From: Cupriavidus necator N-1
GTDB lineage: Bacteria; Pseudomonadota; Gammaproteobacteria; Burkholderiales; Burkholderiaceae
NCBI RefSeq assembly: GCF_000219215.1
Contig: NC_015726.1
Span: 2,170,001-2,234,000, forward strand
DNA length: 64,000 nucleotides
Reading direction: 5' to 3'
Below the pieces are notes generated by a model. It did not search any database and was not told where the DNA came from. It saw only the letters and a list, made by a program, of their open reading frames with translations. The translations under genes were made by a program, and so were the position numbers. Positions 45,340-55,894 of the stretch are shown one piece after another. Position 1 is the stretch's first letter. Each line of letters begins with the position of its first letter.

Positions 45340-46265
45340 GATGCTTGTCCTTGCAAACTTGCCAGCGGCCGCTCGGGTGCAGCCTCTTCGGTTTCCTTGC
45401 GGGCGCGGAATTCCACCAGCGTCTTGATGCCGAGGGTGACCAGTGCCAGCAGTGTCAGCAGCGAGGCCACCGCAAAGGCCGCCGCGAAGTTGTACTCGTT
45501 GTAGAGGATCTCCACATGCAGCGGCATGGTGTTGGTCAGCCCGCGGATATGGCCCGACACCACCGACACCGCGCCGAACTCGCCCATCGCCCGTGCATTG
45601 CACAGGATCACGCCGTACAGCAGGCCCCAGCGGATATTGGGCAGCGTGATATGGCGGAAGGTCTGCCAGCCCGAGGCGCCCAGCACGATCGCGGCCTCTT
45701 CTTCTTCACTGCCCTGCGCCTGCATCAACGGGATCAGCTCGCGCGCAACAAAGGGGAAGGTCACGAAGATGGTCGCCAGCACGATGCCCGGCACCGCGAA
45801 CATGATCTTGATGTCGTGCGCTTCCAGCCACGGCCCCAGCCAGCCCTGCGCGCCGAACAGCAGCACGTAGACCAGGCCGGAGATCACCGGCGACACCGAG
45901 AACGGCAGGTCGATCAGCGTGATCAGCAGGTTCTTGCCGCGGAAGTCGAACTTGGCAATGGCCCACGCCGCCGCCACGCCGAACACCACGTTCAGCGGCA
46001 CCGCGATCGCCGCCACCGTCAGCGTGAGCTGGATCGCGGCGAGTGCGTCGGGTTCGATCAACGCTTCCCAGTAGGTCTGCACGCCCTTGCGCAAGGCTTC
46101 ATAGAACACCGAGGCCAGCGGCACGAACAGGAACAGCGTGAGGAACAGCACTGCCACCGTGATCAGCGTGTAGCGCACCCACGGCGCTTCGCCAGTGGCG
46201 TCAAACCTGTGATGGGCCTGGGCGTTGGCTTGCCCGCCCAAGCGTCCCGCAACTGCGCCGGCCAT
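45336..46265 (-). CDS. cysW: Sulfate ABC transporter permease CysW
   Basis: 309 residues from [10 protein letters not shown], with six transmembrane segments and the ABC permease EAA-type loop ([20 protein letters not shown]). The motif [17 protein letters not shown] is typical of CysW. It begins one base after the cysT stop and overlaps cysA by 4 bp. It forms the membrane channel with CysT. Confidence 0.94.
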   Translation of the reverse strand: MAGAVAGRLGGQANAQAHHRFDATGEAPWVRYTLITVAVLFLTLFLFVPLASVFYEALRKGVQTYWEALIEPDALAAIQLTLTVAAIAVPLNVVFGVAAAWAIAKFDFRGKNLLITLIDLPFSVSPVISGLVYVLLFGAQGWLGPWLEAHDIKIMFAVPGIVLATIFVTFPFVARELIPLMQAQGSEEEEAAIVLGASGWQTFRHITLPNIRWGLLYGVILCNARAMGEFGAVSVVSGHIRGLTNTMPLHVEILYNEYNFAAAFAVASLLTLLALVTLGIKTLVEFRARKETEEAAPERPLASLQGQAS

Positions 46266-46266
46266 G

Positions 46267-47229
46267 TCAGAACTCCTTGCCCGTGGCGGGCGCTTCGGGT
46301 GCCAGCGCGGCGCGCACACCGGATTGATGGCGGCGCGTCCAGGCCTGCAGCAGGTTGATCAGCAGCAGCAGACCGAAGGAAATCACCAGCATCACCACCG
46401 CCACCGCGGTGGCGCCGGCATAGTCGTATTGCTCCAGCTTGGAATAGATCATCAGCGGCGCGATCTCGGACACCATCGGCATGTTGCCGGAGATAAAGAC
46501 CACCGAGCCGTACTCGCCGGTGGCGCGCGCGAACGACAGGGCAAACCCGGTCAGCAGCGCCGGCAGGATGGCGGGCAGGATCACGCGCTGGAAGGTCTGC
46601 AGGCGGTTGGCGCCCAGGCTCGCGGCCGCTTCTTCCAGCTCCTGCTCAACGTCCTCCAGCACCGGCTGCACCGTGCGCACCACGAACGGCAGGCCGATAA
46701 AGGTCAGCGCCACCACCACGCCCAGCGGCGTGAACGCGACCTTGATGCCGAGCGGCTCAAGATAGCGGCCAATCCAGCCATTGCCGGCGAACAGCGCCGT
46801 CAGCGCAATACCGGCCACCGCCGTGGGCAGCGCGAACGGCAGGTCCACCAGCGCGTCGATCAGGCGCTTGCCCGGGAAGCGGTAGCGCACCAGCACCCAG
46901 GCCACCACCAGCCCGAACACCGTATTGACGATGGCCGCCACCAGCGACGCGCCAAAGCTCAGCTGCAGCGACGCCACCACGCGCGGCGCCGTGACCGAGG
47001 TCCAGAACGCGTCCCACGTCATCGTGAACGTCTTCAGGAACGCGGCCGACAGCGGGATCAGGACGATCAGCGTCAGGTAGAACAGCGTGAAGCCGAGCGA
47101 CAGGCCGAAGCCGGGCAGCACGGTAAAGCGCTGCCTGGACGGGTTGCGCGGCGCGCGCGTGGCGCTGGAGTCAGGGGCACGGGGAGCGGCTGGCGGCGGA
47201 TTGTCCGCCAGGGAAATGGATGGAGGCAT
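46267..47229 (-). CDS. cysT: Sulfate ABC transporter permease CysT
   Basis: 320 residues, six transmembrane segments after a polar 35-residue N-terminus; motifs [34 protein letters not shown] and the EAA loop [20 protein letters not shown]. First gene of the cysTWA-cysB operon. No periplasmic binding protein is next to it; the sulfate-binding protein Sbp is encoded 7 kb away in the same cluster. A motif shared with the sbp upstream region lies about 120 bp before its start. Confidence 0.94.
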   Translation of the reverse strand: MPPSISLADNPPPAAPRAPDSSATRAPRNPSRQRFTVLPGFGLSLGFTLFYLTLIVLIPLSAAFLKTFTMTWDAFWTSVTAPRVVASLQLSFGASLVAAIVNTVFGLVVAWVLVRYRFPGKRLIDALVDLPFALPTAVAGIALTALFAGNGWIGRYLEPLGIKVAFTPLGVVVALTFIGLPFVVRTVQPVLEDVEQELEEAAASLGANRLQTFQRVILPAILPALLTGFALSFARATGEYGSVVFISGNMPMVSEIAPLMIYSKLEQYDYAGATAVAVVMLVISFGLLLLINLLQAWTRRHQSGVRAALAPEAPATGKEF

Positions 47230-47345
47230 GTCGTCTCGTCTGTGAGCGGTGCGCCGCCGGACCCTGATGGCTGGTCCCGGCGGGCCGTTCTTTATGACGC
47301 CAGCGCATATTGCGCCGGCCTACGAGACAGATTCTGCAGAGTCGT

Positions 47346-47364
47346 CCTTATAAACAGAACGAAT
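47346..47364 (-). promoter_or_regulatory. Sulfur-regulon-type motif upstream of cysT
   Basis: On the minus strand ATTCGTTCTGTTTATAAGG; compare ATTCGTTCCGTTCAGATAGG upstream of sbp (55053-55072). Likely CysB/Cbl-type activator site or part of the promoter. Confidence 0.6.
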
Positions 47365-47387
47365 CTTTATGAATTTTCTTAGACGGT

Positions 47388-48059
47388 TTAGATATAAGGG
47401 ACGGTAGACACAACCTCGATGCCAGACTCCCAGGCGGCGGATAACTCACTTATGGAGCCGGCATCGCCTGCCTGCGCGATGCGCTGGACCAGGGTATCGA
47501 GCAGCGCGAGGCCTTCAGGCCACTCGCCCAGTGCGGAATCGGCATTGATGTGGCCCAGGCTGCCCGCATCGACCAGCTCACTGCCCCACAGCGTGCCCCA
47601 GCTGAAAGCGGTGCGCTGCGGCATCCAGGGATCGTTGCAGCTGGCTACCAGGATGGTCGGGAACGGCAGCCGGTAGGCCGGCAGCAGCGCCGCCACGCCA
47701 AATTTGTCCGGATCGGCCGGCGCCACCAGCAATGCGCCGGCAATGCCGACCGGATCCAGCGCCGCCTGGCGCAGCGACGCCAGGCAGCCAAAGCTGTGCG
47801 CCACCAGCACCGCGCCGCGCGCGGCCACGCGCTGGGCGCGCATCACGCCTTCGGAGACACGCTCGGCCCACAGCGGCAGGCTCGGGCGCGACCAGTCGTG
47901 CTGCTCCACCCGCTGCCAGTCCGGGAAGCGCTGCTCCCAGCGGCTCTGCCAGTGTCCCGGGCCGCTGCCATGCAGCCCTGGCACGGTCAGCACCTGCAGG
48001 TGCCGCGGGATGTCCAGGCGCGTGCCATGAGCGCCGGAAAGCCGGTTCGCTTGCGTCAT
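47388..48059 (-). CDS. RBBP9/YdeN-family serine hydrolase
   Basis: 223 residues. The VPGLHGSGPGHWQSRWE start is the family hallmark; nucleophile Ser lies in LVAHSFGCLA, acid in SCNDPWM and His in SLGHINAD. These are small alpha/beta hydrolases, mostly of unknown substrate. Its start overlaps the EAL-like gene stop by 4 bp, so the two are co-translated. Its presence in a sulfur cluster may mean a role in releasing sulfur from esters, but that is speculation. Confidence 0.88.
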   Translation of the reverse strand: MTQANRLSGAHGTRLDIPRHLQVLTVPGLHGSGPGHWQSRWEQRFPDWQRVEQHDWSRPSLPLWAERVSEGVMRAQRVAARGAVLVAHSFGCLASLRQAALDPVGIAGALLVAPADPDKFGVAALLPAYRLPFPTILVASCNDPWMPQRTAFSWGTLWGSELVDAGSLGHINADSALGEWPEGLALLDTLVQRIAQAGDAGSISELSAAWESGIEVVSTVPYI

Positions 48060-48907
48060 ACCACCTCCTTGTCCAATGCATGCGCGGCGCTCGCCAGGCC
48101 TGCGCGCAGCCCTGCCGCACTGACCGGCGCGCCGGCGAAGGCGCCCTGCCCCAGGCCGATGCCCGCGGCCTGCAGGCGCTCGATGCTTTCGGCGTTCTGC
48201 AGGCGCCGCCCGATCAGCGTTACGCCGGCACTGGCCGCGCTGGCACGCAGGCCCGACAGCTGGCGGTCGGTCCAGGTGCGGCGCATGTCCAGCTTGAGCC
48301 AGTCCGGCAACGCGTGCGCCATCAGTGCACCGGCTTCCGCCGGATCCGACGCCTGCAGGCTTACCGCGAAACCGTTGCGCCGATAGTTGCCAACGACATG
48401 CAACAGCAGTGACAGGTCGTCATTGGCGCTGGCCGGCACCTGGATCACAAAGCGCTCCAGCGGCAGGCCCAGCGATTGCAATGCGCGCCGGAAGGCAGCG
48501 CCGTGGTCGTCGGTGACCGCGGCCAGCAGCCGGTTATGCACGTTCAGCACCAGCTTGTGCTCGCCCTCGGCGGCAAAGTAGTTGATGGCATGCAGCAGGC
48601 GCGAAAGCCGGTCCAGCGACACCAGGGTGTTGTCGTCGGCCGCCATCGCAAACAGCTTCCATGCCGCCAGGCCCACGCCGTCCTCTGCGTACGTGTGGAT
48701 CGAACCCTCATGTGCCACCACCTGCCGGTCTGCCAGCGTCACCAGCGGCTCGAACGCGCTGGTCAGCGAGCAGTTGAAGAACTGGCCCTGCACCTGCCCG
48801 CGCGCGTCGCGCCACAATTGCCGGTCAGCCAGCGGCTGGCGCGGCAGCGATTCCAGATAACGTTGGAGCGCAGGCACTGCGCCCGCGGGTTCATGCACGC
48901 CTGGCAT
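48056..48907 (-). CDS. EAL-domain-like protein lacking phosphodiesterase motifs
   Basis: 283 residues from MPGVHEPAGA. The EAL fold is recognisable: FEPLVTLADRQVVAHEGSIH (where EAL would stand), LVLNVHNRLL, WLKLDMRRTW and IERLQAAGIGLGQG near the end. Of the catalytic signature, the Glu of EAL is kept in HEG, but the Ala-Leu is lost, the DDFG loop reads LQASDPAE and the AEGVE motif reads GRRLQNAE. It is therefore probably unable to hydrolyse c-di-GMP and may act by binding. It is coupled to the RBBP9-like gene and lies between the ssu and cys operons. Confidence 0.8.
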   Translation of the reverse strand: MPGVHEPAGAVPALQRYLESLPRQPLADRQLWRDARGQVQGQFFNCSLTSAFEPLVTLADRQVVAHEGSIHTYAEDGVGLAAWKLFAMAADDNTLVSLDRLSRLLHAINYFAAEGEHKLVLNVHNRLLAAVTDDHGAAFRRALQSLGLPLERFVIQVPASANDDLSLLLHVVGNYRRNGFAVSLQASDPAEAGALMAHALPDWLKLDMRRTWTDRQLSGLRASAASAGVTLIGRRLQNAESIERLQAAGIGLGQGAFAGAPVSAAGLRAGLASAAHALDKEVV

Positions 48908-49094
48908 GGCATTCCTTCGGTTGACCGGGCCCCTCGGCCTCGTGGTCGGATTAGTGATGACGGGCGCTCCATGCGCCCTCTGTGCTGTCGCACCGCATCG
49001 GCCTGCCTGCTCATGATAGGAGGTCAGCGGGCGCGAGCGAATGAAGATTACGGCCTGTCGATATGCGCGGCGCACATTGCCGCAGGTGGCACGG

Positions 49095-50012
49095 TCAAGT
49101 TGCCCAGCTCACGTTCAGCTGCGCGGTCGTGGCGCCAGGTTCGGCATGCGCACCGGCATGCGACGGTACCTGCCCCTGCGCCTGCGGCGCTTGCCGCATC
49201 ACCCGCTGCAGCACCTTCGCCTCCAGTCGCGCAAAGCCAGCCGCGCCGCGTTCGCGCGGGCGCGCCAGCGCCACGCGCTCATCCATGGCGATGCGGCCCT
49301 CCTCAATCAGCACGATGCGGTCGGCCAGCGCCACCGCTTCGGACACGTCGTGCGTGACCAGCAGCGCCGTGAAGCCAAGGCGGCGCCACAGCGACTCAAT
49401 CAGCCCCTGCATCTCGATGCGCGTGAGCGCATCCAGCGCGCCCAGCGGCTCGTCCAGCAGCAACAGCTGCGGGTGGTGGACCAGCGCACGCGCCAGGGCC
49501 ACGCGCTGGCGCTGGCCACCGGACAGCCGTGCGGGCCAGGCCTGCGCGCGGTCGGCCAGGCCCACCTGCGCCAGCACATTGGCGGCTTCACTGCGGCGTG
49601 CGCGCGGCAGGCCCAGCGCGACGTTGTCCAGCACGCGCTTCCACGGCAGCAGCCTTGCGTCCTGGAACATCACGCGCACGTCGGCGTGCCGCGCGCGGCC
49701 TTTCGCCGCGGATTCACCGTCGACGGTGATGCTTCCGCCATCGGCCGCTTCCAGCCCCGCCACCAGCCGCAGCAGCGTGCTCTTGCCGCAGCCGCTGCGC
49801 CCGACGATCGCCAGGAACTCGCCCGGCGCCACGTCCAGCGCCACGTTGTGCAGCACTTCGCGGCCGTCATAGCGCTTGACCACCTGGCGCACGTGCAACG
49901 CCACACCACCCGCCGTGCGCGGCACCTCGGCCACCGGACGGGCCGCCTCGCGGCGCGCCAGGCCGGCTTCCAGTTCGGCCAAAGCCGCTTGTTCCACCGA
50001 ATACATCTGCAT
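49095..50012 (-). CDS. ssuB: Aliphatic sulfonate ABC transporter ATP-binding protein SsuB
   Basis: 305 residues. Walker [11 protein letters not shown]-loop [13 protein letters not shown] (typical of SsuB/TauB), signature LSGGQRQR, Walker [15 protein letters not shown]-loop VTHD. It has about 35 extra N-terminal residues before the ABC domain, common in Cupriavidus/Burkholderia SsuB, and a tail of about 30 low-complexity residues. It powers sulfonate uptake with SsuC and SsuA and lies 35 bp after ssuC. Confidence 0.94.
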   Translation of the reverse strand: MQMYSVEQAALAELEAGLARREAARPVAEVPRTAGGVALHVRQVVKRYDGREVLHNVALDVAPGEFLAIVGRSGCGKSTLLRLVAGLEAADGGSITVDGESAAKGRARHADVRVMFQDARLLPWKRVLDNVALGLPRARRSEAANVLAQVGLADRAQAWPARLSGGQRQRVALARALVHHPQLLLLDEPLGALDALTRIEMQGLIESLWRRLGFTALLVTHDVSEAVALADRIVLIEEGRIAMDERVALARPRERGAAGFARLEAKVLQRVMRQAPQAQGQVPSHAGAHAEPGATTAQLNVSWAT

Positions 50013-50047
50013 CTCGATCTCCTTGCTTGATTGGGGCGACGGGCCGC

Positions 50048-50851
50048 TCAGGCCGCGGCGTAGCCCGGATGCCAGCGCAGCCAGTAGCGCTCAAGCCCGC
50101 GCGACAACCAGTCGGCCAGCTTGCCCAGCAGCGCATAGAGCAGGATGCCCACCAGCACCACGTCGGTTTGCAGGAACTCACGCGCGTTCATGGTCATGTA
50201 GCCGATGCCCGATTGCGCGGAGATGGTCTCCGCCACGATCAGCACCACCCACATCAACCCCAGCGCGAAACGCACGCCCACCAGGATGCCCGGCAGCGCG
50301 CCGGGCAGGATGACCTCGCGGTACAGCTGCCAGCCAGACAGGCCGTAGCTGCGCGCCATCTCCACCAGTCCCGTATCGACCGAGCGGATGCCGTGATACG
50401 TGTTCAGGTAGACCGGGAAGAACACGCCCAGCGACACCAGGAACAGCTTGGCAGTCTCGTCGATGCCGAACCACAGGATCACCAGCGGAATCAGCGCCAG
50501 CGCCGGGATATTGCGCACCATCTGCAGCGTGCTGTCGAGCAGCGTGGCCGCGGTGCGGAAGGTGCCGGTCAGCAGCCCCAGCAGCAGGCCCAGCCCGCCG
50601 CCGATGGCAAACCCCACCAGCGCGCGCCAGGTGCTGACCCCTACGTGCTTCCACAGCTCGCCCGAGCGCGCCAGTTCCCAGGCAGCCTGCACCACGGCCA
50701 GCGGGGCCGGCAGCACGCGGCTGGAGAGCCAGCCGTTCTGCGAGGCCAGCTGCCAGGCCACGATCAGCAGCACCGGCACGATCCACGGAGCCAGCGCGCG
50801 CGCCAGTGCCTGAGGTGCCTGACGCGGCGGCTGCGATAGAGGAGCGTTCAT
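50048..50851 (-). CDS. ssuC: Aliphatic sulfonate ABC transporter permease SsuC
   Basis: 267 residues from [10 protein letters not shown]; an open frame extending to 51271 overlaps ssuD and is rejected. Six transmembrane segments; motifs [40 protein letters not shown] and the EAA-type loop [20 protein letters not shown] are standard for SsuC/TauC. It lies 13 bp after ssuD, within the ssuEADCB order. Confidence 0.95.
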   Translation of the reverse strand: MNAPLSQPPRQAPQALARALAPWIVPVLLIVAWQLASQNGWLSSRVLPAPLAVVQAAWELARSGELWKHVGVSTWRALVGFAIGGGLGLLLGLLTGTFRTAATLLDSTLQMVRNIPALALIPLVILWFGIDETAKLFLVSLGVFFPVYLNTYHGIRSVDTGLVEMARSYGLSGWQLYREVILPGALPGILVGVRFALGLMWVVLIVAETISAQSGIGYMTMNAREFLQTDVVLVGILLYALLGKLADWLSRGLERYWLRWHPGYAAA

Positions 50852-50864
50852 GGTTGCCCTCCCC

Positions 50865-52028
50865 TCAACTCTGCGCGGCGCGCGGCACGATGCCTGTCGC
50901 CATGACTTCACCGAACGGACCCGACAGCACCTTGCCCGGCAGCTTGTCGCGCACCGAGCGCGGCAGCAGCGGGAACACCAGTTCGGCAAAGCGGTAGGCC
51001 TCTTCCAGGTGCGGGTAGCCGGACAGCACGAAGGTGTCGATGCCCAGCTCGGCGTATTCGCGCATGCGCTCGGCCACGGTGTGCGGATCGCCCACCAGCG
51101 CGGTGCCGGCACCGCCGCGCACCAGGCCAACGCCAGCCCACAGGTTGGGGCTGATCTCCAGCGCCTCGCGCGTGCGGCGCGCGCCGCCCGCGTGCAGCGC
51201 GGCCATGCGGCGCTGCCCTTCGGAATCCATCTTGGCGAACACGGCTTGCGCACGCGCCACGGTCTCGTCATCGAGCCGGCTGATCAGATCATCGGCCGCA
51301 GCCCAGGCGGCGGCTTCGGTCTCGCGCACGATCACATGCAGGCGGATGCCGAACTTCACCGTGCGGCCATGGCGCGCGGCCTGGCGGCGTACGTCGTCGA
51401 GCTTCTGCGCCACGTCAGCGGGTGGCTCGCCCCAGGTCAGGTAGGTATCGACCTGCTCGCCGGCCAGCGCATGCGCCGGCGCCGACGAACCGCCGAAGTA
51501 CACCGGCGGATGCGGCTGCTGCAGCGGCGGATAGAGGACGGTGGCACCTTTCACGCTCAGGTGCTTGCCCTCGTAGTCCACCTTGTCGCCGTCATGGCTG
51601 GCCGCCAGCACCTGGCGCCAGATGCGCAGGAACTCGGCCGAGGCCTCGTAGCGCGCGGTGTGGTCCAGGAACAGGCCGTCGCCTTCCAGCTCGGCGGTAT
51701 CGCCGCCGGTGACCAGGTTGATCAGCAGCCGGCCGTTGGAGATGCGGTCGAAGGTTGCCGCCATCCGTGCGGCCAGCGTCGGCGCCATCAGGCCGGGGCG
51801 CACCGCGACCAGGAATTTCAGGCGCTGCGTGACGGCCGCCAGCGCCGATGCCGCCACCCATGGGTCTTCGCACGAGCGCCCGGTCGGGATCAGCACGCCT
51901 TCGTAGCCCAGCGTATCGGCGGCCACGGCAACCTGCTTCAGGTAATCGAAGCTAACCTCGCGCGCGCCTTCCGAAGTGCCGAGGTAGCGGCTGTCGCCGT
52001 GGGTGGGGATGAACCAGAATACCTGCAT
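50865..52028 (-). CDS. ssuD: FMNH2-dependent alkanesulfonate monooxygenase SsuD
   Basis: 387 residues, a bacterial-luciferase-fold monooxygenase. Motifs: [51 protein letters not shown] and [14 protein letters not shown]. It releases sulfite from alkanesulfonates using FMNH2 from SsuE and oxygen. It sits between ssuA (35 bp) and ssuC (13 bp). Confidence 0.96.
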   Translation of the reverse strand: MQVFWFIPTHGDSRYLGTSEGAREVSFDYLKQVAVAADTLGYEGVLIPTGRSCEDPWVAASALAAVTQRLKFLVAVRPGLMAPTLAARMAATFDRISNGRLLINLVTGGDTAELEGDGLFLDHTARYEASAEFLRIWRQVLAASHDGDKVDYEGKHLSVKGATVLYPPLQQPHPPVYFGGSSAPAHALAGEQVDTYLTWGEPPADVAQKLDDVRRQAARHGRTVKFGIRLHVIVRETEAAAWAAADDLISRLDDETVARAQAVFAKMDSEGQRRMAALHAGGARRTREALEISPNLWAGVGLVRGGAGTALVGDPHTVAERMREYAELGIDTFVLSGYPHLEEAYRFAELVFPLLPRSVRDKLPGKVLSGPFGEVMATGIVPRAAQS

Positions 52029-52063
52029 GTCGTTGTCCTTTTTGTTCCTGGCGATGGAGGTGG

Positions 52064-53092
52064 CTATCGCTTCGCCTGCTGCTGCGGCACGTCCCAGCGC
52101 GCATCGGCCACCTTGACCGGCTTGGGGATCAGCTTGAGCGAGTGGAAGGCGTCGGCGATGCGTTGCTGCTCGGCCATTACCTCGGCGCTGACCGGGCGTG
52201 CGCCGTAGGAGAAGCGCGAGACGGCAAGCTCAAGCACGTCGGCCGGCAGCCCGGTTTCGCCGGTCAGCACCGTGGTGGCCTCCTTGGGGTTCTTTTGCGC
52301 CCAGGTGCCCAGCGTGGCCAGTTCGTCCAGGATCAGGCTGACGATCTCCGGCTTTGCTTGTGCATAGGGGCGCGAGGCCAGGTAGAACTGGTGGTTGCTG
52401 ACCACGTTCTTGCCATCCTCGCCGCGGCCATCGGCGAGCACGCGCGCGCCCAGTTGCTTCTCGGCTGCGGCGAGGAACGGGTCCCAGATCACCCAGGCAT
52501 CGACCGCCCCGCGCTCGAAGGCGGCACGCGCATCCGCCGGCGGCAGGTAGACCGGCTGGATCTCGCTGTACGGGATGCCGGCCTTCTCCAGCTGGCGCAC
52601 CAGCAGGTAATGCACGTTCGAGCCCTTGTTCAGCGCCACGCGCTTGCCGCGCAGTTCCGCCACCGAACGGAGCGCCGAGCCCTTGGGCACGACGATGGCC
52701 TCGGCCACCGGCGCCGGCGGCTCATTGCCGACGTAGACCAGGTGCGCCCCCGCGGCCTGCGCAAAGATCGGCGGCGCCTCGCCGACGGTGCCGAAATCGA
52801 CGGCACCGACGTTCAGCCCCTCAAGCAGTTGCGGCCCGGCGGGGAACTCGGTCCATTTGACGGTGATGCCTTGCGGCGCCAGGCGTTTTTCCAGCGAGCC
52901 GCGCGCCTTCAGCAGCGTCAGCGTGCCGTATTTCTGGTAACCGATGCGCAGCACCTTGGGGTCGATGTTCTTCGACTGCGCTTCGGCGCGGCCGGGCAGT
53001 AGTCCGTAGGCCAGGCCGGTGGCAAGCACCAGCGCGGCGGTAATCAGGCGGCGGCGCTGGCTGGCCGCGCGCAACAGGTTGGTCAGTGTCAT
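52064..53092 (-). CDS. ssuA: Aliphatic sulfonate-binding periplasmic protein SsuA
   Basis: 342 residues with a signal peptide (about residues 1-38, [18 protein letters not shown]). Mature start [20 protein letters not shown], plus [16 protein letters not shown] and [14 protein letters not shown] are typical SsuA motifs. It delivers sulfonates to SsuBC. The 158-bp gap to ssuE upstream holds short AGTCA-type direct repeats just after the ssuE stop but no clear promoter. Confidence 0.95.
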   Translation of the reverse strand: MTLTNLLRAASQRRRLITAALVLATGLAYGLLPGRAEAQSKNIDPKVLRIGYQKYGTLTLLKARGSLEKRLAPQGITVKWTEFPAGPQLLEGLNVGAVDFGTVGEAPPIFAQAAGAHLVYVGNEPPAPVAEAIVVPKGSALRSVAELRGKRVALNKGSNVHYLLVRQLEKAGIPYSEIQPVYLPPADARAAFERGAVDAWVIWDPFLAAAEKQLGARVLADGRGEDGKNVVSNHQFYLASRPYAQAKPEIVSLILDELATLGTWAQKNPKEATTVLTGETGLPADVLELAVSRFSYGARPVSAEVMAEQQRIADAFHSLKLIPKPVKVADARWDVPQQQAKR

Positions 53093-53250
53093 GCGATGTC
53101 CTCCATGGCCCGGGGCAATGCCCTGCTGGCCGGATTGATGTCCAGGATGGTGGCGGCAGCACGCATCCCTGCCGGCCCCGCGTGGCGGGTGGCATGGCGT
53201 CGCTGCCGTCGCGCCGGGCAGGCCGGCGCCACTTCAGTCAATCAGTCAGT

Positions 53251-53874
53251 TCAGGCGGAACATCGCTCGGCCACCGCGATCGCGGCGGCGCGTTGGACCA
53301 GGGCGCCGGGCACCACATCGAGCGGCACCTCGATGCGCGAATGCGCCAGCGCATCGCGCACGCGCAGCACGCCCTCGTCCAGGCGTGCCGACAGCGCGGC
53401 ATCGAAGCGCGCCTGGCGCACGCCGGCGGCTTCAACGGATTCGATCTGCTGGTCCACGGCAAAGATGCCGGGCAGGATCTGGCGCGAGCCCAGCGCGGAC
53501 AGCACTGGGCGCAGCGCGTAGTCGATCGCCAGCGCATGGGCCAGGCTGCCGCCGGTGGCGATCGGCAGCACGATCTTGTCGCGCAGGCCGGTCTGCGGCA
53601 GCAGGTCCAGGAAGGCCTTGAGCAGGCCGCTGTAGGCGGCCTTGTAGACCGGCGTGGCCAGTACCACCACCTGCGCCTCGGACACGGCATGCGTGGCGGC
53701 GGCGATGACGGGGTCGTCCACGCGTGCCGCCAGCAGCGGGCCTGCGGGCAGGTCGCGCAGGTCGAGGTGGCGGGTGCGTTCGCCGGCAGCCTCAAGCGTG
53801 GCACGCAGGTGCGCCAGCACTAAGCCGGAGCGGGACTGGACCGACGGGCTGCCGGAGAGCGTCAGGATGGACAT
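53251..53874 (-). CDS. ssuE: NAD(P)H-dependent FMN reductase SsuE
   Basis: 207 residues, flavodoxin-like fold: ILTLSGSPSVQSRSG (phosphate loop), VVLATPVYKAAYSGLLKAFL and LPIATGGSLAHALAIDYALR. It supplies FMNH2 to SsuD. It is first of ssuEADCB, 73 bp downstream of sbp, so read-through from the sbp promoter is possible. Length is slightly above E. coli SsuE (191). Confidence 0.94.
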   Translation of the reverse strand: MSILTLSGSPSVQSRSGLVLAHLRATLEAAGERTRHLDLRDLPAGPLLAARVDDPVIAAATHAVSEAQVVVLATPVYKAAYSGLLKAFLDLLPQTGLRDKIVLPIATGGSLAHALAIDYALRPVLSALGSRQILPGIFAVDQQIESVEAAGVRQARFDAALSARLDEGVLRVRDALAHSRIEVPLDVVPGALVQRAAAIAVAERCSA

Positions 53875-53947
53875 CGGGCTTCCTTATTCTGATGGACCGG
53901 TCGGCGCCGCGGCCGCCCCACGCGGCCCGGCGCGCCGGCCTCGTGGT

Positions 53948-54952
53948 TTATTTCTTGCCGGGCTGGTAGATCTGGTCGAACGTGCCGCCATCGGCAAAGT
54001 GGGTCTTCTGGGCTTTCTGCCATCCGCCGAAGGCTTCATCGATGGTGAACAGCTTCACCTTCGGGAAGTTGGCCGCGTACTTGGCCGCCACCTTCTCCGA
54101 GATCGGGCGGTAGTAGTTCTTCGCCGCGATCTCCTGGCCTTCTTCGGTGTACAGGAACTGCAGGTAGGCCTCGGCCGCCTTGCGCGTGCCCTTCTTGTCG
54201 ACCACCTTGTCGACCACGGCCACCGGCGGCTCGGCCAGGATCGACACCGACGGCGCGACGATATCGAACTTGTCCGGGCCCAGTTCCTTGATGGCCAGGA
54301 TGGCTTCGTTCTCCCACGCGATCAGCACATCGCCCAGGCCGCGCTCGACAAAGGTGGTGGTGGCGCCGCGCGCGCCGGAATCCAGCACCGGCACATGCTT
54401 GAGCAACTCGCCGACAAACTCGCGCGCCTTGACGTCATTGCCGCCCGGCTGGCGCTGCGCATAGCCCCACGCCGCCAGGTAGTTCCAACGCGCGCCGCCG
54501 CTGGTCTTGGGGTTGGGCGTGATCACCTGCACGCCCGGCTTGACCAGGTCGCCCCAGTCCTTGATGCCCTTGGGGTTGCCCTTGCGCACCAGGAACACGA
54601 TGGTCGAGGTGTACGGCGAGGCGTTGTGCGGCAGGCGCTTCTGCCAGTCCGGCTTGATCAGGCCCTTGTCCGCGATGGCGTCGATGTCATAGCCCAGCGC
54701 CAGCGTGACCACGTCGGCGTCCAGCCCGTCGATCACCGAGCGCGCCTGCTTGCCCGAGCCGCCGTGCGACTGGCGCACGGTCACGGCGTCGCCGCCTTGC
54801 GCCTTCCAGGCCTTGGCAAAGGCGGCATTGACGTCGACATACAGCTCGCGCGTCGGATCGTAGGAAACGTTCAGCAGGTTGGCGGCCGCTGCGGTCTGCG
54901 CCGCGCTCAGGGCGCCAAGTACGGCCAGGCTGATGGCCAGTTTGCGGATCAT
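53948..54952 (-). CDS. sbp: Periplasmic sulfate-binding protein
   Basis: 334 residues; signal peptide ends [19 protein letters not shown]. Motifs [29 protein letters not shown] and [19 protein letters not shown] are typical of Sbp. It captures sulfate for CysTWA, whose genes are 7 kb downstream on the same strand. Two motifs resembling the cysT upstream element precede it (55053-55072 and, more distally, 55285-55300). Confidence 0.95.
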   Translation of the reverse strand: MIRKLAISLAVLGALSAAQTAAAANLLNVSYDPTRELYVDVNAAFAKAWKAQGGDAVTVRQSHGGSGKQARSVIDGLDADVVTLALGYDIDAIADKGLIKPDWQKRLPHNASPYTSTIVFLVRKGNPKGIKDWGDLVKPGVQVITPNPKTSGGARWNYLAAWGYAQRQPGGNDVKAREFVGELLKHVPVLDSGARGATTTFVERGLGDVLIAWENEAILAIKELGPDKFDIVAPSVSILAEPPVAVVDKVVDKKGTRKAAEAYLQFLYTEEGQEIAAKNYYRPISEKVAAKYAANFPKVKLFTIDEAFGGWQKAQKTHFADGGTFDQIYQPGKK

Positions 54953-55052
54953 CTTGTATTGCTCCCGTCAGTGTCGTGAATGGGCGCGAGGCGCCTCTTG
55001 CCTTGTCCGCCTTGGGTGGCGGACTTGTGTCAGGAGCAAGACTACCGAGGGG

Positions 55053-55072
55053 CCTATCTGAACGGAACGAAT
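55053..55072 (-). promoter_or_regulatory. Sulfur-regulon-type motif upstream of sbp
   Basis: Minus strand ATTCGTTCCGTTCAGATAGG, 101-120 bp upstream of the start; the counterpart of the cysT element. Candidate CysB/Cbl-type site. Confidence 0.6.
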
Positions 55073-55198
55073 GGTTTCGCCGATCCTTCGCTGTTTTTTG
55101 CATAAGATCGGACGGAAATATGGGCATGCCTGCGGGCGCAGGCGCGGCGGGCGCAGGTGGCGCACGCAGGTGGCGCAATCGGCACGCACAAAAGAAAA

Positions 55199-55226
55199 CG
55201 CCCGCACCGGCAAGCCGGTGCGGGCG
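55199..55226 (-). terminator. Terminator downstream of the bacterioferritin-like gene
   Basis: CGCCCGCACCGGC-AA-GCCGGTGCGGGCG, followed on the minus strand by TTTTCTTTTG. It is 126 bp beyond the ferritin-like stop and insulates it from sbp. Confidence 0.8.
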
Positions 55227-55284
55227 AAGTTTCCATTCTGGAAACGGGTAGACAAGTCATGAAGAGCGCCCCCGCATCTCCATG

Positions 55285-55300
55285 ACAGGACGAATCTTAT
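55285..55300. promoter_or_regulatory. Third copy of the sulfur-type motif, distal to sbp
   Basis: ACAGGACGAATCTTAT; compare ACAGAACGAATCTTTAT at cysT. It lies about 330 bp upstream of sbp, beyond the hairpin at 55199, so a role is uncertain. Confidence 0.35.
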
Positions 55301-55351
55301 CGGGCAGGCCGCTGGCGCGGCTTGACCAATATCAAGTGCGTGGCGATCCGG

Positions 55352-55894
55352 TCAGCCGCCGGACTGCCGGCTCAGCAGGTCGGCCATCTCGTCGGCATGC
55401 TCCTCTTCGACGGCGAGGATGCCCTCCATCATCCGGCGCGAGGTCGGGTCGCGCTCGCCCAGGAACCGGATGATTTCCCGGTAGCTGTCAATGGCGATAC
55501 GCTCGGCAACCAGGTCTTCCTTGATCATTTCGGTCAGCGAGGTGCCCGCCACATATTCCGCGTGCGATCGGCTGGTGAGGCCGTCCGGGGCAAAGTCGGG
55601 CTCGCCGCCCAGCTGGACGATGCGCTCGGCAATCTGGTCAGCATGACCTTGTTCCTCGTTGGAATGGGCCAGGAATTCATCCGCCACGCTTTTCGAGTTC
55701 GGACCCTTGGCCATGTAGTAGTGTCGGCGATAGCGCAGCACGCAGACGATTTCGGTGGCCAGCGCAGCGTTGAGCAGCTTCAGCACGGTATCGCGATCCG
55801 CGGCATAGCCCGCGGTCACGGCGCCATCATCGATGTGCTTGCGGGCGCGCTCGCGCAATGTCTTGACGTCTGAGAGGAAAGGCTTGTCGGTCAT
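55352..55894 (-). CDS. Bacterioferritin-like di-iron protein
   Basis: 180 residues from MTDKPFLSDV, with AGGAG before the ATG. A ferritin-like four-helix bundle with ligands in NAALATEIVCVLRYRRHYY, SNEEQGHADQIAERI, KEDLVAERIAIDSYREII and AVEEEHADEMADLL (two ExxH motifs plus bridging Glu). No haem-binding Met-52 equivalent is obvious. It probably stores or oxidises iron, or protects DNA as a Dps-like relative. It stands alone with its own terminator. Confidence 0.87.
   Translation of the reverse strand: MTDKPFLSDVKTLRERARKHIDDGAVTAGYAADRDTVLKLLNAALATEIVCVLRYRRHYYMAKGPNSKSVADEFLAHSNEEQGHADQIAERIVQLGGEPDFAPDGLTSRSHAEYVAGTSLTEMIKEDLVAERIAIDSYREIIRFLGERDPTSRRMMEGILAVEEEHADEMADLLSRQSGG

Noticed and set aside
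50852..51271. N-terminal extension of SsuC
   Set aside because: It lies entirely within ssuD in another frame; SsuC family length is met from the ATG at 50851.
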